Below are positions 24,723 through 37,745 of a DNA stretch of 64,000 nucleotides, piece by piece. Within the stretch, counting starts at the first letter, position 1. The number at the start of each line of letters is the position of its first letter. This DNA comes from Ochromonas danica. Lineage: Eukaryota > Sar > Chrysophyceae > Chromulinales > Chromulinaceae. The notes beneath the pieces are model-generated. The model was not told where the DNA came from. It did no database searches and saw only the letters and a program-made list of their open reading frames with translations. The DNA lies in assembly GCA_015146655.1 (NCBI GenBank), contig VKHL01000025.1, positions 1-64,000 on the forward strand. The letters are read 5' to 3'. A program made the position numbers and the translations under genes.

Positions 24723-27507
24723 ATGAAGAAATGCCGACGATTTGGTGAGGATAGTGTGGACACAGTCCATGCGATTGACCAGAGCCTGTCTTATGGGCCG
24801 TGTGACGTTTTCGTAGCTTGCCCTCATTTCTGTAACCTTGCGCAGCTGTCAATTAAGCGAAACATGATTGTGTTGGATGTGGGTATGGACAACAGCGACC
24901 GCTCGGCCAGCTTGAAACCCGCCACAGCCACCTATCTGATCTATTTGGATGACATCATGGATATCCGCACCTTTGCTCCTGATCATGATGTGCCAGAAGA
25001 AGAGCTCGAGGAAGGCGTCTTCTTGTTGCTGAACTCTGACGAGGCGTGTGCCATCGAGACTATTCATGACCGATTGCTGTTGAAGGCAATTGTTGGCGCT
25101 TGGCAATCGCAAATGCTTCGACTGGCTGCCAAAGTGCCTAAGCAGCGATCTTCTGCCAATGAATCCGAAGCATCGCTTTGCGTCGCTTACTACAAAGAGG
25201 TTGTCAAAGGTCTGGTGCAGCCGTCTGGATATCACGAGGTGGTGGAACTGTTAGGCGAGATGAGTCGCGAGGTGCTGACCAACCAGTCGCTAAAAGTACT
25301 TGTCTTTGACACTAAAGAGGTGTTGACAGCATTGCTTGATTTGTGGACGAAGATGCTTCAGAAGAATCCCAAGATGCCTGCTAGTGGCGGCAGTCACGGC
25401 TGGAAGATGATTTTGATTGAGGACCGCAAGAAAAGGGAAATTGGAGGATTACATCGTCAGCTCACCTCTAAATTTGACGACCAGATTGACTTGCAGATAC
25501 TTGACAACGACTATAATCAATATTTGTTCACTGTGCTGGCGCGTCGTATGAAGGTCATCGCGTTAATCTGTCAAGTGCTGTGCACGATATTCTTCGGCTC
25601 TGATGTTATCGCAACACGAGGTGAAGCGGTTACCACCGAGTTGCTGGATCATCCACTTTCCTTGTCTCGCTGGATGAACTTACTCTCTATGGACACTCTT
25701 GTATATCTCTGCGATACATTGGGAGTCGATTCAGCTTCCATGGATGCCTTCTTGCAGGCCATTGTTCCTCAACCACTAGCCATGGGCTCAGAGTCCTTCC
25801 AGACGAATTCGGCCAGTATGCGTTCGGAAATGAATAGCAGTTTGAGGAAATGGCCATGGTCTTCCCCTTCGAAGGTAGCGCCTTCTCCATCCAAGTCCAC
25901 AGTTTTGGAGAAAGACGAAAACGCGATTTGTCTTCTTCCTCAATGTAGGTGTTCAAAGCTATTCTGCCATGTTAATGCATGAGGACTAATCAATGCTCAA
26001 CACAGTGATTCTGGACATTCGACGCCGACAGGCCATGTTACTATTCGAGGTCTTCCGCATCATCGATTCGGAAAGAACTTTGCTCCTATCATTCAACCAG
26101 CCGTTGAATTTAATGGTGAATTTTGCCGATCGTGATGCACTCACCACGTTGCGCACTCGCCGTGCTGTTCGCAAAGGTGGTCATGTGGTCAATCAGCGCA
26201 TGGAAGCGCAGCTCTATAATGCACAGAAACTTGCTAGTATTGGTTGCTATGTTACCAAACGCTTGAATTGGGAATTGACTGTAGAAGGTTGGGTGAAGTT
26301 GTTGCTGGAAAGTTTGGACGATCTGCTTGCTCGTCAGAACATTCGTTTGATAAATGGCGCAGCGGTGTCTCCACATCATAATGGCCACTCTCAGTATCCA
26401 ACATCGCTAGGATCCCTGCAAAAGTCTGCATCTTTTGCCAGTCGAAATGCATTCTTTGCTTCTTCGTTTGCAACGCTGCCATCGATTCTAAGTGACGATG
26501 CTGCTTCGACTTGTTTGGCTGATTGTCGAGAGAGGCGAATATGCGAAGGCACGACGATACTCTTCTATATTTCTCATGTGATATATTTTCTTGCTATTGA
26601 TTCAGCATCGGTGCGTGAGGTTTTATTGCGAGAAACACTTGCGCATTGGGCATCCATTATGGGCATCATGGCCCTGCTTTGTCCCTTGCAGTTCTCTGTT
26701 CCTACTGAAGTGCCGTCTCCCTTTCCGAAGAAACCCCCGCCGTCCTCCCCTACACGAAAAGGTCAATCAGTTGCAGCATCGCCTATGAAGTCTTCAGAAC
26801 CTGATTTGATTCCGAGTTCGCAGCCAGCATCCCCTCGGGCGCCAGTTTCGTCTTGGTCGAAGATGTTCTCATCTTCTCTTCATATCATTACCTCGCTGAG
26901 CTCTCCTCCACGGCCGCAAACCATTCAACCAGTGACAAGCGAACAAACAGACAATAACCCTCCTCGCCTAACCACTCCCAAACCGGCGCAGTCAGGTGAT
27001 GGAAGAGCAAGATTCTCTTTACGACGGGGAAATAGCGTGGGTTCTGAGAAGAGCTTTCGGTCTCGAGCAAGTAGTGCCTGGGATTTTCCTTCTCAGCCAA
27101 TGCATGGTCTTAATTTGCCCGCTTGGAGGCTTCTGTTATTGTCGAAGTTGCGCATAGAGGCGCTGCTCTTTGATTTGCTGCAATTGCATCCCGAGCAGAT
27201 TTACTTGCCGCCAATGCCTCATCAGTTGCCGTCCATATCATATCATTATGACGAGGATGAGGGTGAAGATGAGGAGATGGATGGAGGAGATGCTCAGGTG
27301 CTCTCTTCATCCTCATCTCATCTTCTTCCGCAAGAAGACGAAACTCAATTTGTCTTGCAGCCTCCCAAGTTGTCGACCTTCGACCCTTTCTTTTCATCAA
27401 CTGCCTCTTCCCATCAATTATCTGTGATGGGCGAAGAAGATGATGATGAAAGTGCGCTCCTTAGCCCCAACACTCGCGCCAAAAAGAAGGTGCGAATGAA
27501 CATTTGA
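24723..27507 (+). CDS. Uncharacterised 907-residue protein
   Basis: Two exons (24723-25944 and 26006-27507) around a 61-nt GT-AG intron join in frame. I do not recognise a family. The first half is mixed alpha/beta in look, with a short beta-rich N-terminus (TATYLIYLDDIMDIRTF) followed by helices; residues about 50-130 could be a PH-like fold, but this is a guess. The second exon opens with a conserved-looking helical block (LDIRRRQAMLLFEVFRI, then LTTLRTRRAVRKGGHVVNQR). The C-terminal 300 residues are disordered, rich in Ser, Pro and acidic residues, and end in basic KKKVRMNI. There is no signal peptide or clear membrane span. Its start lies head-to-head with the HAD-nitrilase gene. Confidence 0.75.
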
Positions 27508-28010
27508 TGGGCACTGAAGTGTCTGTCTTATTTTTGTGTTTTGACTTGTTGGACACTTAAAATGTAGAGAGTAGACCTTTGCAGCTCACAGTAGACCCTG
27601 TATAATAGAAACTGAACTGTGAGATTTGTTTAATTGTATTGAACACGAGCAGGATGCAGAAGTTATTGCGATGCGTGTGGCTGTCCCTCCACTGCTGGGT
27701 GCAACGGGGTGTGTCCTCTGCTGGCAGCTGTTGTTGTCTGTTCGTGTTCCCACGCAGAATTGGAATTCCACTTCTCATGGCAAGGCAGAGAGAGAATTCA
27801 ACGGCCTTATGCTCTGTTTGGCGATCCTCCAAACATGCCCAGGCTGCACTTCTCGTGGCAGCGCAGAGCATTGGGACAATCTTGCTCCTACTACCTTGAG
27901 TAAAAGAGTGAGAGCCAATCACTGATCCGTCATTTATTTCTTAGGTCATAGTTTAAATCCTTCTATCCATTTAGAACAAATTCTGTCAATCTGAAAATTT
28001 ATTACTAGTA
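27508..28010. other. Gene-free stretch upstream of the ABCG gene
   Basis: About 500 bp between two + strand genes hold overlapping short frames on both strands with no recognisable similarity. The 3' end of the unknown gene and the ABCG promoter should lie here. Confidence 0.4.
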
Positions 28011-31000
28011 ATGCCAAAAGTTGACCCAGAGAACATCGCGCTCTCTTTCAAGCAGCTTGGCGTCTCCTCTCTCTTCCCTCCCAAGTCCATTCTCTCCAAT
28101 GTCTCTGGATATGTGGTCAAAGGAGGCATCACAGCAAGTAAGTGACTTGATGAATCCTTTCCTCGCTCTTGATATAACAGATGTGCCTCAACTGCAACTG
28201 CGAGCAGTTATGGGTGCTTCGGCCTCGGGCAAGTCTGTGCTAATGAAAGTCTTGGCGGGAAGACTGCCTTTGCTTCATATTTCGGGCGAAATTACTTTGG
28301 AAGGCAAGCCCATGGATCCTACGAACCTTGCGAATGATCTTGCTTATGTGCCCCAAGACGATTTCCTCATGGGAGAACTCACCCCGAAGGAAACGCTTCT
28401 TAACGTCTACTCGATGAAAAGAGATCAACCAGAGCAACATGCTCTGCGAGAAGTTGACAATCTATTGAAGAAGTTTGGCCTCGACCACGTCGCCAATAAC
28501 CCTATTGGTACTATCTTTAAGCGAGGCCTTTCAGGCGGGCAAAGAAAGCGTGTGGAAGTTTGTTCGGAGCTGGTGGCGCCACCTTCTGTGCTGCTCTTAG
28601 ACGAACCTACCAGTGGCCTCGATGGAGCTATTGCCTACGACGTGCTCTATGCCATGAAGCAAATCTTGGCCGATCGTGGTGGTGATCTTTCTCTTATTAT
28701 TAGTATCCACCAACCCAACAGCCGAATCCTCGAGCTGTTTGATCATATCATGTTGGTCGGTGGAGGAGGAATGATTTTCTTTGGCACTCTTCCAGAGGCG
28801 AAGACCTATTTCTCCGAAATCGGTTTTGATGCTCCTGAAGCATATACTCCCACTGATGTCTTCCTGCAAGTTTCTGATGCTAATTTCGGAGAGAATCACG
28901 ATTTTGATTTCGAAGGCTCTTTTGCATGTCATAGTCTGGCATCAAGACTGAGCCAGCTCCTTGATGATGTTAAACGACTGGGTATGAACCGCGCCCTTCG
29001 TGCGGAAGCTGAACAAGCTGGTTCAAGGCATTCTTCCACTTCCGACTGGAAAGAGGTCAGAGTTCGCCCTCAATCGGCTACTGGCACTGAACCAGACCTA
29101 GGTGGTGTGGAGAACAAGTATGAGATGATCAGTCGTGAACCATCTGCTCGGTTGACTAATTTGTCCACGTCGCGTTCGCTATCGATGTTTTGGAAACAGT
29201 ACTGGACTCTCCTTTATCGCGATTTCACCTTGGCATATCGCGACCCTTCGCTCTACTATTTGCAGTTCTTCCTCGTCGCTCTCTTTGGATTCATGGTTGG
29301 AGCAGCTTTCTTTCGTCTCAAGCCTAAAATCGACTCGCGTATCAATGATATCCCCGCCGGCTTGTTGTGGATTGTGATGATGATGTGCTATATTCAAGTC
29401 TTCAAAGTCTACCATCTGAGCCGTGCCGATCACAGATTTAAGCATGAGACCTCCAACAAGACATACTCTATTTTGGCTTATTGGCTGGCTGAGCTGACAG
29501 CTACTTGCATATTGCTTATCAGTTTCATCCCAGGAACAATTTTCGCCTATTTCATGATGGATCTTCCCGGCGAGGCCTACGGCTTTCTGCTGTTCGTTTA
29601 CTGGATGGTTCGTAAGATCTCCAACTTACCATGCAATTTTGATTGTTTTAATTTTAATTTAATTGTTTGTACAGACTGCGCTAACGGCAGAAACGATGCT
29701 AAATTTCATCACAAAGCTTTCGACAAACGCAACTGTCTCTGTTGTGACCAGTCAGGGCGTGCTTGTTATTCTGACAGTTTTCGGTGGAGGTATGTTTATT
29801 GCTTGGGATAACTGTCCCATCTATTGGAAATGGTTGCAAGAATCGTCTATTTTCACCCAAGCCAGTCGTGCTGCCGTTATGGGAGCAATGGATCATCTAA
29901 GTTATACTTGCGATCTCAACTCCGCCAATGAATGTGTTGATGGATTTGGACGAATGTTTGAGTGTGACGACTCCAGTCCATCAAATGGAGTTTGCAAAGT
30001 GAGTGGAAGAATGGTGCTGAACGTTCTTCAAGGGACCGCTTACAATGAGAGCAAGTGGATCCCGTTTGCCTTTCTCGTCCTCATATTCGGCTGTTTTCGC
30101 TTGTTGAGCTTGTTTTTGCTTTATGTGCCGGTGGAGAAGATTTTGTATCGCCTGCAAGATATGTATGCAGGTTTGTCTGCGAAAGGAATCTTGGATAACT
30201 ATCTGGGCTTGAGACGTGTAGAACGACAGTTGAATGCATATATCGCACTACATCGTAAAGAAGATATCGAGAAAGGCATTGGCGAACCAAATATGCCCCA
30301 ACCAATCTGTGAGCAACTGGATGAAACATCTCACTGTTTGTTAAATCCTCATTGTACCGGAGAAGGGATCCAGCCACTCTCTCATGGTTGCTGTCTGGAA
30401 TGGAAGGATGTGTCCGTCATTCTTAAAACAAAAGGAACTATCTTGGTTGACAAAGTTTCTGGAGCAGCATTACCAGGTCGTATTCTTGCGTTGATGGGAC
30501 CTTCTGGTGCTGGTAAGACCACTTTGCTTAATGCCCTTAGCAACCGCGCTCCGTATGCCCGTTTGGAGGGAGAAGTAACATTCGGAAAGCGTCCATTTCT
30601 GCCTTCTGATCTCGTTTATGTACCTCAGTTTGATGAGTTCAACCCCAACTTGTCTGTCTTAGAACAGATTCAACTGGTAGGAGAGTTGAAATGCAGAGAT
30701 GTGTTGGAAATGAAGCAGCGCCTTGCCAATCTCCTGACCATTCTTGGACTTGCAGACAAGATGTCTGTTCTGTGTCGTGATCTGACCTCGGGAGAGTTGA
30801 AACGAGTTTCCGTTGGAATGGGAATGGTTTCGAACCCTAATGTTCTCTTTCTTGATGAGCCCACAACTGGTCTCGATTCGTCTGCAGCCTATTCAATTGT
30901 CAAATACCTCAGCCAGCTTTCCAAGGCAATCAATGTGGTGGTCATCATGACCATTCATCAACCAGCTCCAATGGTGTTCGATCTTCTTCAAGATCTTTAT

Positions 31001-32178
31001 TTGCTGGAAAGTGGTCGATTGGCTTATTTTGGTCCTCTCTCAACCACCAAAAAGTATTTCCAACAGCTTGGTTACCAATGTCCGGCGGGAGTCAACCCAG
31101 CAGATTTCTATCTTGATATGGTAAACAAGCCACCCCAAAACGAGGATGGAAGTCCAACTACTTGGACGAAGATCTATTTCTCCACCACGTTTCAGAGCAA
31201 TTTCAACAAGTTGATGACTATGACGATTAGTCATTCTACTGCAGCAAATGAGCCTCTGCGTCCTCCTTCTTCTATTAAAAGATTCGAAATACTCATCGAA
31301 TTTTTTGCCAAATATTACTACCGTGAGACAGGTATCTATTGGTTGCGCACAGTATTCTTGGTAATTGTGGCCCTTTTCTTGGGAACTTTATTCTTGCAGT
31401 TGGTGCCAAACACGAACAACATCTCTCAATACTCAGGTGCTATTTTCTTCGCCATCTGGACGACTCTCTTCTCTGCAGTGGCAGCCACAGGTCTCCTTGC
31501 AGCTGATCGTCGCTTGGCCGTTGAGCAAGTGAAGAATGCCGTCATCACACCTTTCGTGTATTGTCTTGCTCAGTTCGTCGTGTCGATACCGTTCAATATC
31601 ATTGCTGCAGTTGCTTTTCAAGGCATCTTCCACTGGATGATCAAATTGAATCCAGACGGGGAGAGTTTCGTGTACGGCATTTTCATCAGCATGGGTCATC
31701 TTCTTCTCATGGAAGCCTTCATGTTATCCGTTGTGGCAGCATTGAAGAATGCCATGCTCAGTGTCACTTTTGCGATGGTTATTCTGGGATATCTCTTCCT
31801 CTTCTCTGGTTTCTTTATTGCAGTGGATAACATGCCTCCTTCCATTCAATGGGTTTGCTATATTGCCCCAACCAAGGTTAGCAATTTTTATTTTCTTGCT
31901 ATAAGCTGTCAATAAACCCACTTACCCTTGTCTGTGTTGTGGTGTATTTACAGTACTCCTTCTTCGGATATCTGTGGCAAATCTACAGTAATCAAAATTT
32001 TCATGTAATGGGCACGTCTTATGATATACCTGGCAAGACGCTGCTGGATGAAATGTACCAGATCAAGGACGTGGATTCATGGGGAATGTTTGGTGCATTG
32101 CTGGCTTGGATTGTCTTGATTCGTCTAATTCACTACGCTCTTTTCGTCTTCGATGTGTACCCCTATCTCCAGAGTTAA
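28011..32178 (+). CDS. Full-size ABCG (WHITE/PDR-like) transporter
   Basis: Four exons (28011-28137, 28181-29607, 29675-31876, 31954-32178) give 1326 residues. The first exon (MPKVDPENIALSFKQLG) starts upstream of the longest unspliced frame and is needed to complete the first ATPase domain; its intron is only 43 nt. The second intron uses GTTCGT as donor. The layout is NBD1-TMD1-NBD2-TMD2. NBD1 has Walker A GASASGKS, Q-loop YVPQDD, signature LSGGQRKR and Walker B LLLDEPTSGLD. NBD2 has GPSGAGKT, YVPQFDE, a variant signature TSGELKR and LFLDEPTTGLD. Each is followed by a roughly six-span ABC2-type membrane region with a luminal loop. ABCG pumps export lipids or drugs across the plasma membrane. 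Nucleotide-binding domain before membrane domain is the ABCG order. The substrate cannot be read from sequence. Confidence 0.94.
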
Positions 32179-32567
32179 GAGAATGAGTACTTCTAGAACT
32201 TCATGAAGCGAATGTGTTGTTATTGTTTTGCGGGTACTTCTAACTTACAGTGTTACTACCCCGATCGAATTCGTTCAGAGAGTAGACTATATTAAATTGT
32301 AAGCGTAACTAAAATTATAAATGATAATCAAAATGGATTTGATTTGCTGGTAACTTTTTACGCACCAGATTAAAACTTGCTAAGTTAATAGTAACCTGTG
32401 AAGTTAATACTGTAGTGAAATATCGCGTCTTCGAAAAATTCATAACTCCGCTTTCTTCATTTAAAAGTCGCTATTTCACGGATTGGATCGTTCTTTTACA
32501 GCATCAGTGAAATCAGATCAGATTAGATCAGATCAGATTAGATCAGGTCAGATCGGGTCAGAGCAAA
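32179..32567. other. Intergenic region between ABCG and MLO-like genes
   Basis: An AT-rich 389-bp gap ends in a GATCAGATTA-type tandem repeat (32513-32561) that abuts the next start codon. No gene is seen. Confidence 0.5.
32513..32561 (+). repeat. GATCAGATTA-type tandem repeat at a 5' leader
   Basis: Alternating copies of GATCA, GATTA and GGTCA fill the 50 bp just upstream of the MLO-like start codon, probably within the 5' untranslated region. Confidence 0.8.
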
Positions 32568-35330
32568 ATGTCCTTCCAGTTTGGCCTCATTGATAACCTT
32601 GACTTTGTCCTAACTTTCTGGTGCTTCATCGTGGTGATCGCTGCAATCGTTGTCTTCGAATATGTCACGGGAGTGCTGGACTTCTTCCTCACCACGAGGC
32701 CAGTTTACGGAAGAATGGTGGAGGTGGTCTACAAAGAGCTGACCTTCATGGGGTTGGTAAGCTTGGCGGTCATTCTCTATGGTGCTGGGAGGGAGAACAT
32801 GGATTCTCACGAGGAAGACGTCATTCTGTCCATCGACTTCGCGCACATCACTCTCTTCTTCATGACCATCTTCTTCGTTGTGCACGCATTTTACCTCATG
32901 CTGAATGCACAGCTGGTAGAAGGCAAGTATAGACAGTTCCATTGCGGTGACATGGCGAGCTTGGTGGTCAAGGTGGAGGAGAAGTGTCAGCAGGGAGGAT
33001 GGCATGAGGGAGAGACTTGCCTGTCAGCGCTGCGGAGGCAATACGAGCGATTGTCTTTGTGCTATCCCTATCTTCCCTTCAGCTCACTGCGATCTGAGGT
33101 CGAGTTCAACACCATTCGCACAATCTTCGAGTCCACCTACCTCGTGCCCACCAGCTTCAAATTCTCCACTTATCTCAGTGGCTGCTTCGCGCGATTCGCT
33201 TTGCGTTTGGTCAATCGCAGTGTCTGGTCTTGGCTAGCTTTGATTGTTCTCTTGCTTGCCAATGTAGGCCGAGTCGGCGTGTCCTTGAGCTGTCACTCAG
33301 AGGACGACGACGATGGCCATGGCGGAGGGCATCGCCGCCTGAGCGGCTCGTCCAGTGGATCCAGCACACACAATAGCATTGAAGGATGCAATGAGGACAC
33401 AATAACTTATTTCCTCTTTTGTGGAGCGGTGTTGATGCTTTACATCTTCCTTCTCGCAGTGCTGAGCAGGTTTTACATCATCCGCTTCATGAGCTACACG
33501 GGCGTCACCTCCGTGAAGGACTATGTTTCCTTCCTCACCATGGCGCCCACTATGGTTGATACTCTTCCCCAGGTTAGTAGAGCATCATTTCAACTCACAT
33601 AAGGTGTCCACTGACATTCGCCTTGACTGTCCAGGGAATGGAACGGAGAACTGCTCACGAGCTGTTGGAACTTATTGGTAACCATTCGCTGGGTGTACTG
33701 CTGCCACATAGCATTAGACACTTCTAACTCTTAGCTGATTGTTGTTGTGTTCAGAGGAGGAAGAGGACAAAGGAGACCTTGAAGAAGACGAGGAAGGCTT
33801 CAGGTAGGACCAGTCTGTCCCTCTCTTGATCTTGCAGTCTGGTCAAATAACAACTACCGTGCCTTGCCACAGAGCGATAGGTCAATATTTGCATCACCTC
33901 GTCAAAGTCTCTCGAAGAGCAGTGGCTCATTGCAAAGTGCATATCCGCTCGTGGTTTGCGCGACAACTGCGGGTTGCTAAAGGTGAGCAATCGTCTAGCC
34001 AAACCAACTCAACTCGGCGCTGTTTAAGTGAAGCAACCTTGACTGGAAATAGGGCCTGGCCAATCTGCCTCTTTTAGTGCCGGGGGAATGGATTCTTCGA
34101 AGTCAGAGCAAGTGGATCAGCGGCAGGAATTGTTGTATTCGCTGTCGTTGAACTCCTCCAAACACAAATTAACTTTGTGCCAGCGATTGCTTCGTCTCTT
34201 ACCTTGTATTTACTTCCAAAACCATCAAGAAAACTCTGAGCTGGGTTTGGGTCATAAACTCAAAATGCATGGCAAAGAGCCATTTCATCCGAACCTTCAA
34301 CTGCAGGAGGAGGATTGCCAAATGGAAGTCGATAACGAGAATGAATTGAGGAGTCCATCACCTTTGAATATCGAGGCGGTAGACTCTGCAGCAGGGCCTA
34401 ACCAAAATTCCTACAAGCCATGTAGCTCACGTCCAACTGAAAGTCGTCGTCGTTACAAGCAGCTTCTGGAGAATGACATGTCTTCCATCTTCCTCTCTCG
34501 CTCGCCCACTTTGTATTTCAGAGCCATCGAGCTGGGCATGATGTTCAACTGCTTCTACATGGCTGTGTGGGTCTGCAACATGATCACAATCGTGACCAAA
34601 TCTGACGTCCCTGTCAAGGGATTGGTGCAATTCTCCTTGTAAGCCCGCCTTGCTTCCACCTCACACTACTATTGTCTGAATGTAACAATTGCTATGATTC
34701 AGAATCATCCCCTTTCTGTTCAGCTTCTACTTCCTGGCCTATATCATCGAAGCAGCGTCCATTTTGAATGCAATCAGTGAGATCAACTTGGAAGTTGTCA
34801 GTAAGTCGTCCATCAGTTTCCCCGGCTTTGTGATTGGTTTTCATAGTGGAAGGTGATACTGTAGGAGAGGTGCTCGTGGAGGTGCAAGACACGGTGCGCG
34901 CAGTGGAGACTTTACGCAAGAATGTTCGCGCAGCTGCTGCTCGATACAACGAGAAGGACCACGTCGATGATGTAGGCGCTGTTGTCAATTATTGATGGTC
35001 ATAATCATGGCTCTAATGGAAAGACCTGATCCGTCTGTCTGTCTGTAGGATGAGTTGGCGACGTTCGTCTCGGATATCTTCGACGCCATCGACAAAGACG
35101 GCAGCGGCAATATCGATCGCGACGAGTTCAGAATCTTCCTTCACTACATGCAGCTGTCCTTCAGCGAGAGGCGATTCTATTTGATCTTCCAAGCCATCGA
35201 CGAAATGGAGACAGGCGATGGACAGATTAGCAAAAACGAGTTGAAGGCCTTCTTGCTCTCCAACGACGACCAATCCAAGCTGCACCGCCTTTCTTCTTTC
35301 CGCTGCGATCATCTTCATGCTGTTGCTTAG
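32568..35330 (+). CDS. MLO-like membrane protein with C-terminal EF-hands
   Basis: Eight exons (32568-33572, 33635-33677, 33755-33803, 33873-33982, 34053-34638, 34703-34800, 34847-34971, 35049-35330) join in frame to 765 residues. Introns are 46-77 nt. About seven membrane spans are visible. The N-terminal part resembles MLO proteins (VYKELTFMGLVSLAVIL, the ELxxLGFISL region), followed by a cytoplasmic segment, FKFSTYLSGCF and two more spans, a long variable loop (mainly exon 5), then FRAIELGMMFNCFYMAVWV and PFLFSFYFLAYII. The C-terminus adds a helical stretch and two EF-hands (DKDGSGNIDRDEF and METGDGQISKNEL). Plant MLO proteins are calcium channels regulated by calmodulin. A built-in EF-hand pair would replace the calmodulin-binding tail. 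The MLO assignment rests on weak motif similarity and topology. Confidence 0.65.
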
Positions 35331-35588
35331 TTTATTATCTAATTTACACTATCCCATGGAGGTCTGACCTGACCTGACCGGTTCCTATCCATGGCTTGAA
35401 TCTGTTTGTTGTGACCTAATCTGTTGTTATTGGTCTCTTGATTTTGCTCGGTTAGTGTTTTATTTCAGTTGATTGATAAGCGAGAACTAAATTAGACTAT
35501 CTTCTACTAGTGACACATTGTTAGTGTTACAGTACCTGGAGTACTAATTCCGATTGTTATCAAAAGGCAAAACTGTTTGTTTAGGCTG

Positions 35589-37745
35589 TTACAAAGCTCG
35601 TCTGAGAATGTCTTCCAGTCGTTCATCAGATAGCTTCAGAGGGTTTCCTCTCGTGGAAGAAGCGGTTTGAGTGGCCGCCACGATGTCTTTGAAGAGCTTT
35701 TCGTCCAAGCCGTGGCAGAGAGAGGCGAGAGGAGGAATGTCGATGTCTCTCAGCAGCGCATGCAGCCAGAGAATGCCATCTTCCAAAGTGGCTTGAGGGT
35801 TGTTCGTCATCAGTCGAGCAGCTTCTTCAAATCTGCGGAGTTTGACCAGCAGATCGTGTTTGCCCTCCGCCCCCGCGGCATCTGCCTGCTCGATCGCATC
35901 GACCAGAGCCTCGATATTGGCCTCAAAGACGAAAGGCAGTAACAACCCGCAGATCGCTCCGTGAGGTGCGCGATCAAACATTCCTCCCAAGACAGCTGCG
36001 AAGCCGTGCACTGCTCCCAGTCGAGCGTTGGCGAGAGAGAGACCTCCGAGCACCGAGGCGACGGCCATGTCTTCCCTCGCCTCGACGTTCTGACCGTCTC
36101 GCACGGCATCGCGAAGAGATCGAGAAGCGCGAATAATGCCCTCGCGACTCAAAGCATCGACGAATGGGTTCGGGGCGTTGCACAGGAAAGGCTCGAGCAC
36201 TTGGCACAAGGTGTCCATGCCCACATTGGCCGTGACGGACGGCGGGCAGCTGAGCGTCAGCAGCGGATCGATGACGGCCACCACGGGGAACATCTTGTCA
36301 TGCCGAATAGAGACTTTGCGCTTGTGCAAGACTGACTTCAAGACGGCGTTCTTCGTCGCTTCGCTGCCTGTGCCGCTCGTTGTGGGCACGGCGATGAAAG
36401 GCAAAGGGTCGCGGTCCAGCGGCTGAGCCTTGCCAATCACTTCCAAGAAGTCGAAGATGTCGCGGTGCTGGTTGGCAGTCAAGGCGGCCACTGCCTTGCC
36501 CAAGTCCAGAGCGCTGCCGCCGCCGACGCTGACGACGCAATCGACGGCCAAAGCAGCCGCTCGCTGGGCCGCGGCCACTGCCGCCTCGACCGTCGGCTCG
36601 CCGTCTATTAACACCACCTGGCGGTCGAAGTCGAAGTCGTGAGGCAGTGCGTGGACGAGCACGCTGTCCTTCAGTCTGGCCACGCCCCCCTGGCCCGTGA
36701 CCAGCAAAGGCTTCTTGGCGTGCAAACTCTTCCACGCCGAGGCGATGGCCTGCGCGGCTATTCCGCGGCCCATGACGATGCGAGGGCCCTGGAAGGAGAA
36801 GGCGCCCGCTGGGGCGGTATTGAGGCCTCTCTCGCTCACGACGGACGACTCCACGGCCACGGGCCCTACAGGGACAGTCCCTGGATAGACAAACGATGAC
36901 GACTTGTGCCACAGCAAGGGACGAGGAAAGACTGTCACGAAGTGCTCCTTCTTGAACACCGCGTCTCCCCGCCTCATCCATGCCTCTTCCTTATCATCTA
37001 TGGAGGAGGAGGAGGAGGAGGAGGAGGAGGAGCTGACTCTCAAGAAGTGCAGGCTTTGGCCCTGCGCGGCTGAGAAGAGCCCCACGGCCTGCACTGCGCT
37101 GCGAGACAAACAATCTCTCGCCCCAGCCACAGCCTCCTCGACGCCATCGCTAACGTCACTGTCAGGCACTTCGAAGAGCGTCGCGGACAAGCCGGGGCGG
37201 TCCATCATCAACGACAACTCTCTGCTACCACTGCTAGCTGTGCTCCACTGGCACAGCGGCAGAGGGAAGCGCTGCTCCCACTCAGCGACGACAGGCGGTC
37301 TCTCGAAGAGCCGATCCACTCCCTGGAGGAGCTGGGAGAGGAAGGCTTGGTGCTGGTCTCTGGGCGCGGAGGCTAGCAGCAGGAAGGAGGAGGAGGAGGA
37401 GGAGGAGGAGGAGGAGGAGTCTGTCTGGCGCAGGAGGCAGAAGTCTCGCAGGTCGACCTTCTCCCTCACGAGGGCGAGGTTAGAGAGAAGGCCCTGGTAG
37501 AAGGACTGCACGCTGCCTTCAGAGGACAAGACGCCTCGAATCTGCAAGTAGGAGGAGGAGGAGGAGGAGGAGGAGGCTCGGCTCATGGACTGAGAGGAGC
37601 GGCGGCCTGCGGACATCATCATCATCATCATGCGAGCGAGCGGTAAGAGGAGTAGAGCAAAGAGGAGTCTCGGCCCGATTCCCAATCTCCTCAACATCAT
37701 CCGCTTGATGACAATATGGAGGAGGAGGGTCGGCCCACGCACCAC
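35589..37745 (-). CDS. Iron-type alcohol dehydrogenase with long N-terminal extension
   Basis: Intronless frame of 718 residues. The C-terminal 400 residues (about 310-715) are a group III, metal-dependent alcohol dehydrogenase: VSVGGGSALDLGKAVA (NAD-binding glycine loop), FIAVPTTSGTGSEAT, the metal-site segment VGMDTLCQVLEP, then GAVHGFAAVLGG and FDRAPHGAICGLLLP with two metal-binding His. The usual third His after the Asp is Gln here, as also occurs in some bacterial relatives. The first 300 residues have a basic hydrophobic leader (a possible mitochondrial or plastid signal) and an unfamiliar domain interrupted by three poly-Ser runs coded by TCC/GGA repeats. Enzymes of this group reduce aldehydes or oxidise alcohols with NAD(P). 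The extension's role is unknown. It is divergent from the next gene by 67 bp. Confidence 0.88.
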   Translation of the reverse strand: MVRGPTLLLHIVIKRMMLRRLGIGPRLLFALLLLPLARMMMMMMSAGRRSSQSMSRASSSSSSSSYLQIRGVLSSEGSVQSFYQGLLSNLALVREKVDLRDFCLLRQTDSSSSSSSSSSSFLLLASAPRDQHQAFLSQLLQGVDRLFERPPVVAEWEQRFPLPLCQWSTASSGSRELSLMMDRPGLSATLFEVPDSDVSDGVEEAVAGARDCLSRSAVQAVGLFSAAQGQSLHFLRVSSSSSSSSSSSIDDKEEAWMRRGDAVFKKEHFVTVFPRPLLWHKSSSFVYPGTVPVGPVAVESSVVSERGLNTAPAGAFSFQGPRIVMGRGIAAQAIASAWKSLHAKKPLLVTGQGGVARLKDSVLVHALPHDFDFDRQVVLIDGEPTVEAAVAAAQRAAALAVDCVVSVGGGSALDLGKAVAALTANQHRDIFDFLEVIGKAQPLDRDPLPFIAVPTTSGTGSEATKNAVLKSVLHKRKVSIRHDKMFPVVAVIDPLLTLSCPPSVTANVGMDTLCQVLEPFLCNAPNPFVDALSREGIIRASRSLRDAVRDGQNVEAREDMAVASVLGGLSLANARLGAVHGFAAVLGGMFDRAPHGAICGLLLPFVFEANIEALVDAIEQADAAGAEGKHDLLVKLRRFEEAARLMTNNPQATLEDGILWLHALLRDIDIPPLASLCHGLDEKLFKDIVAATQTASSTRGNPLKLSDERLEDILRRAL
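37003..37572. repeat. GGA/TCC triplet runs in the alcohol dehydrogenase N-terminus
   Basis: Three uninterrupted GAG/GGA runs (about 37003-37031, 37386-37417 and 37550-37572) are read on the minus strand as poly-Ser. They interrupt the N-terminal extension but not the catalytic domain. Confidence 0.85.
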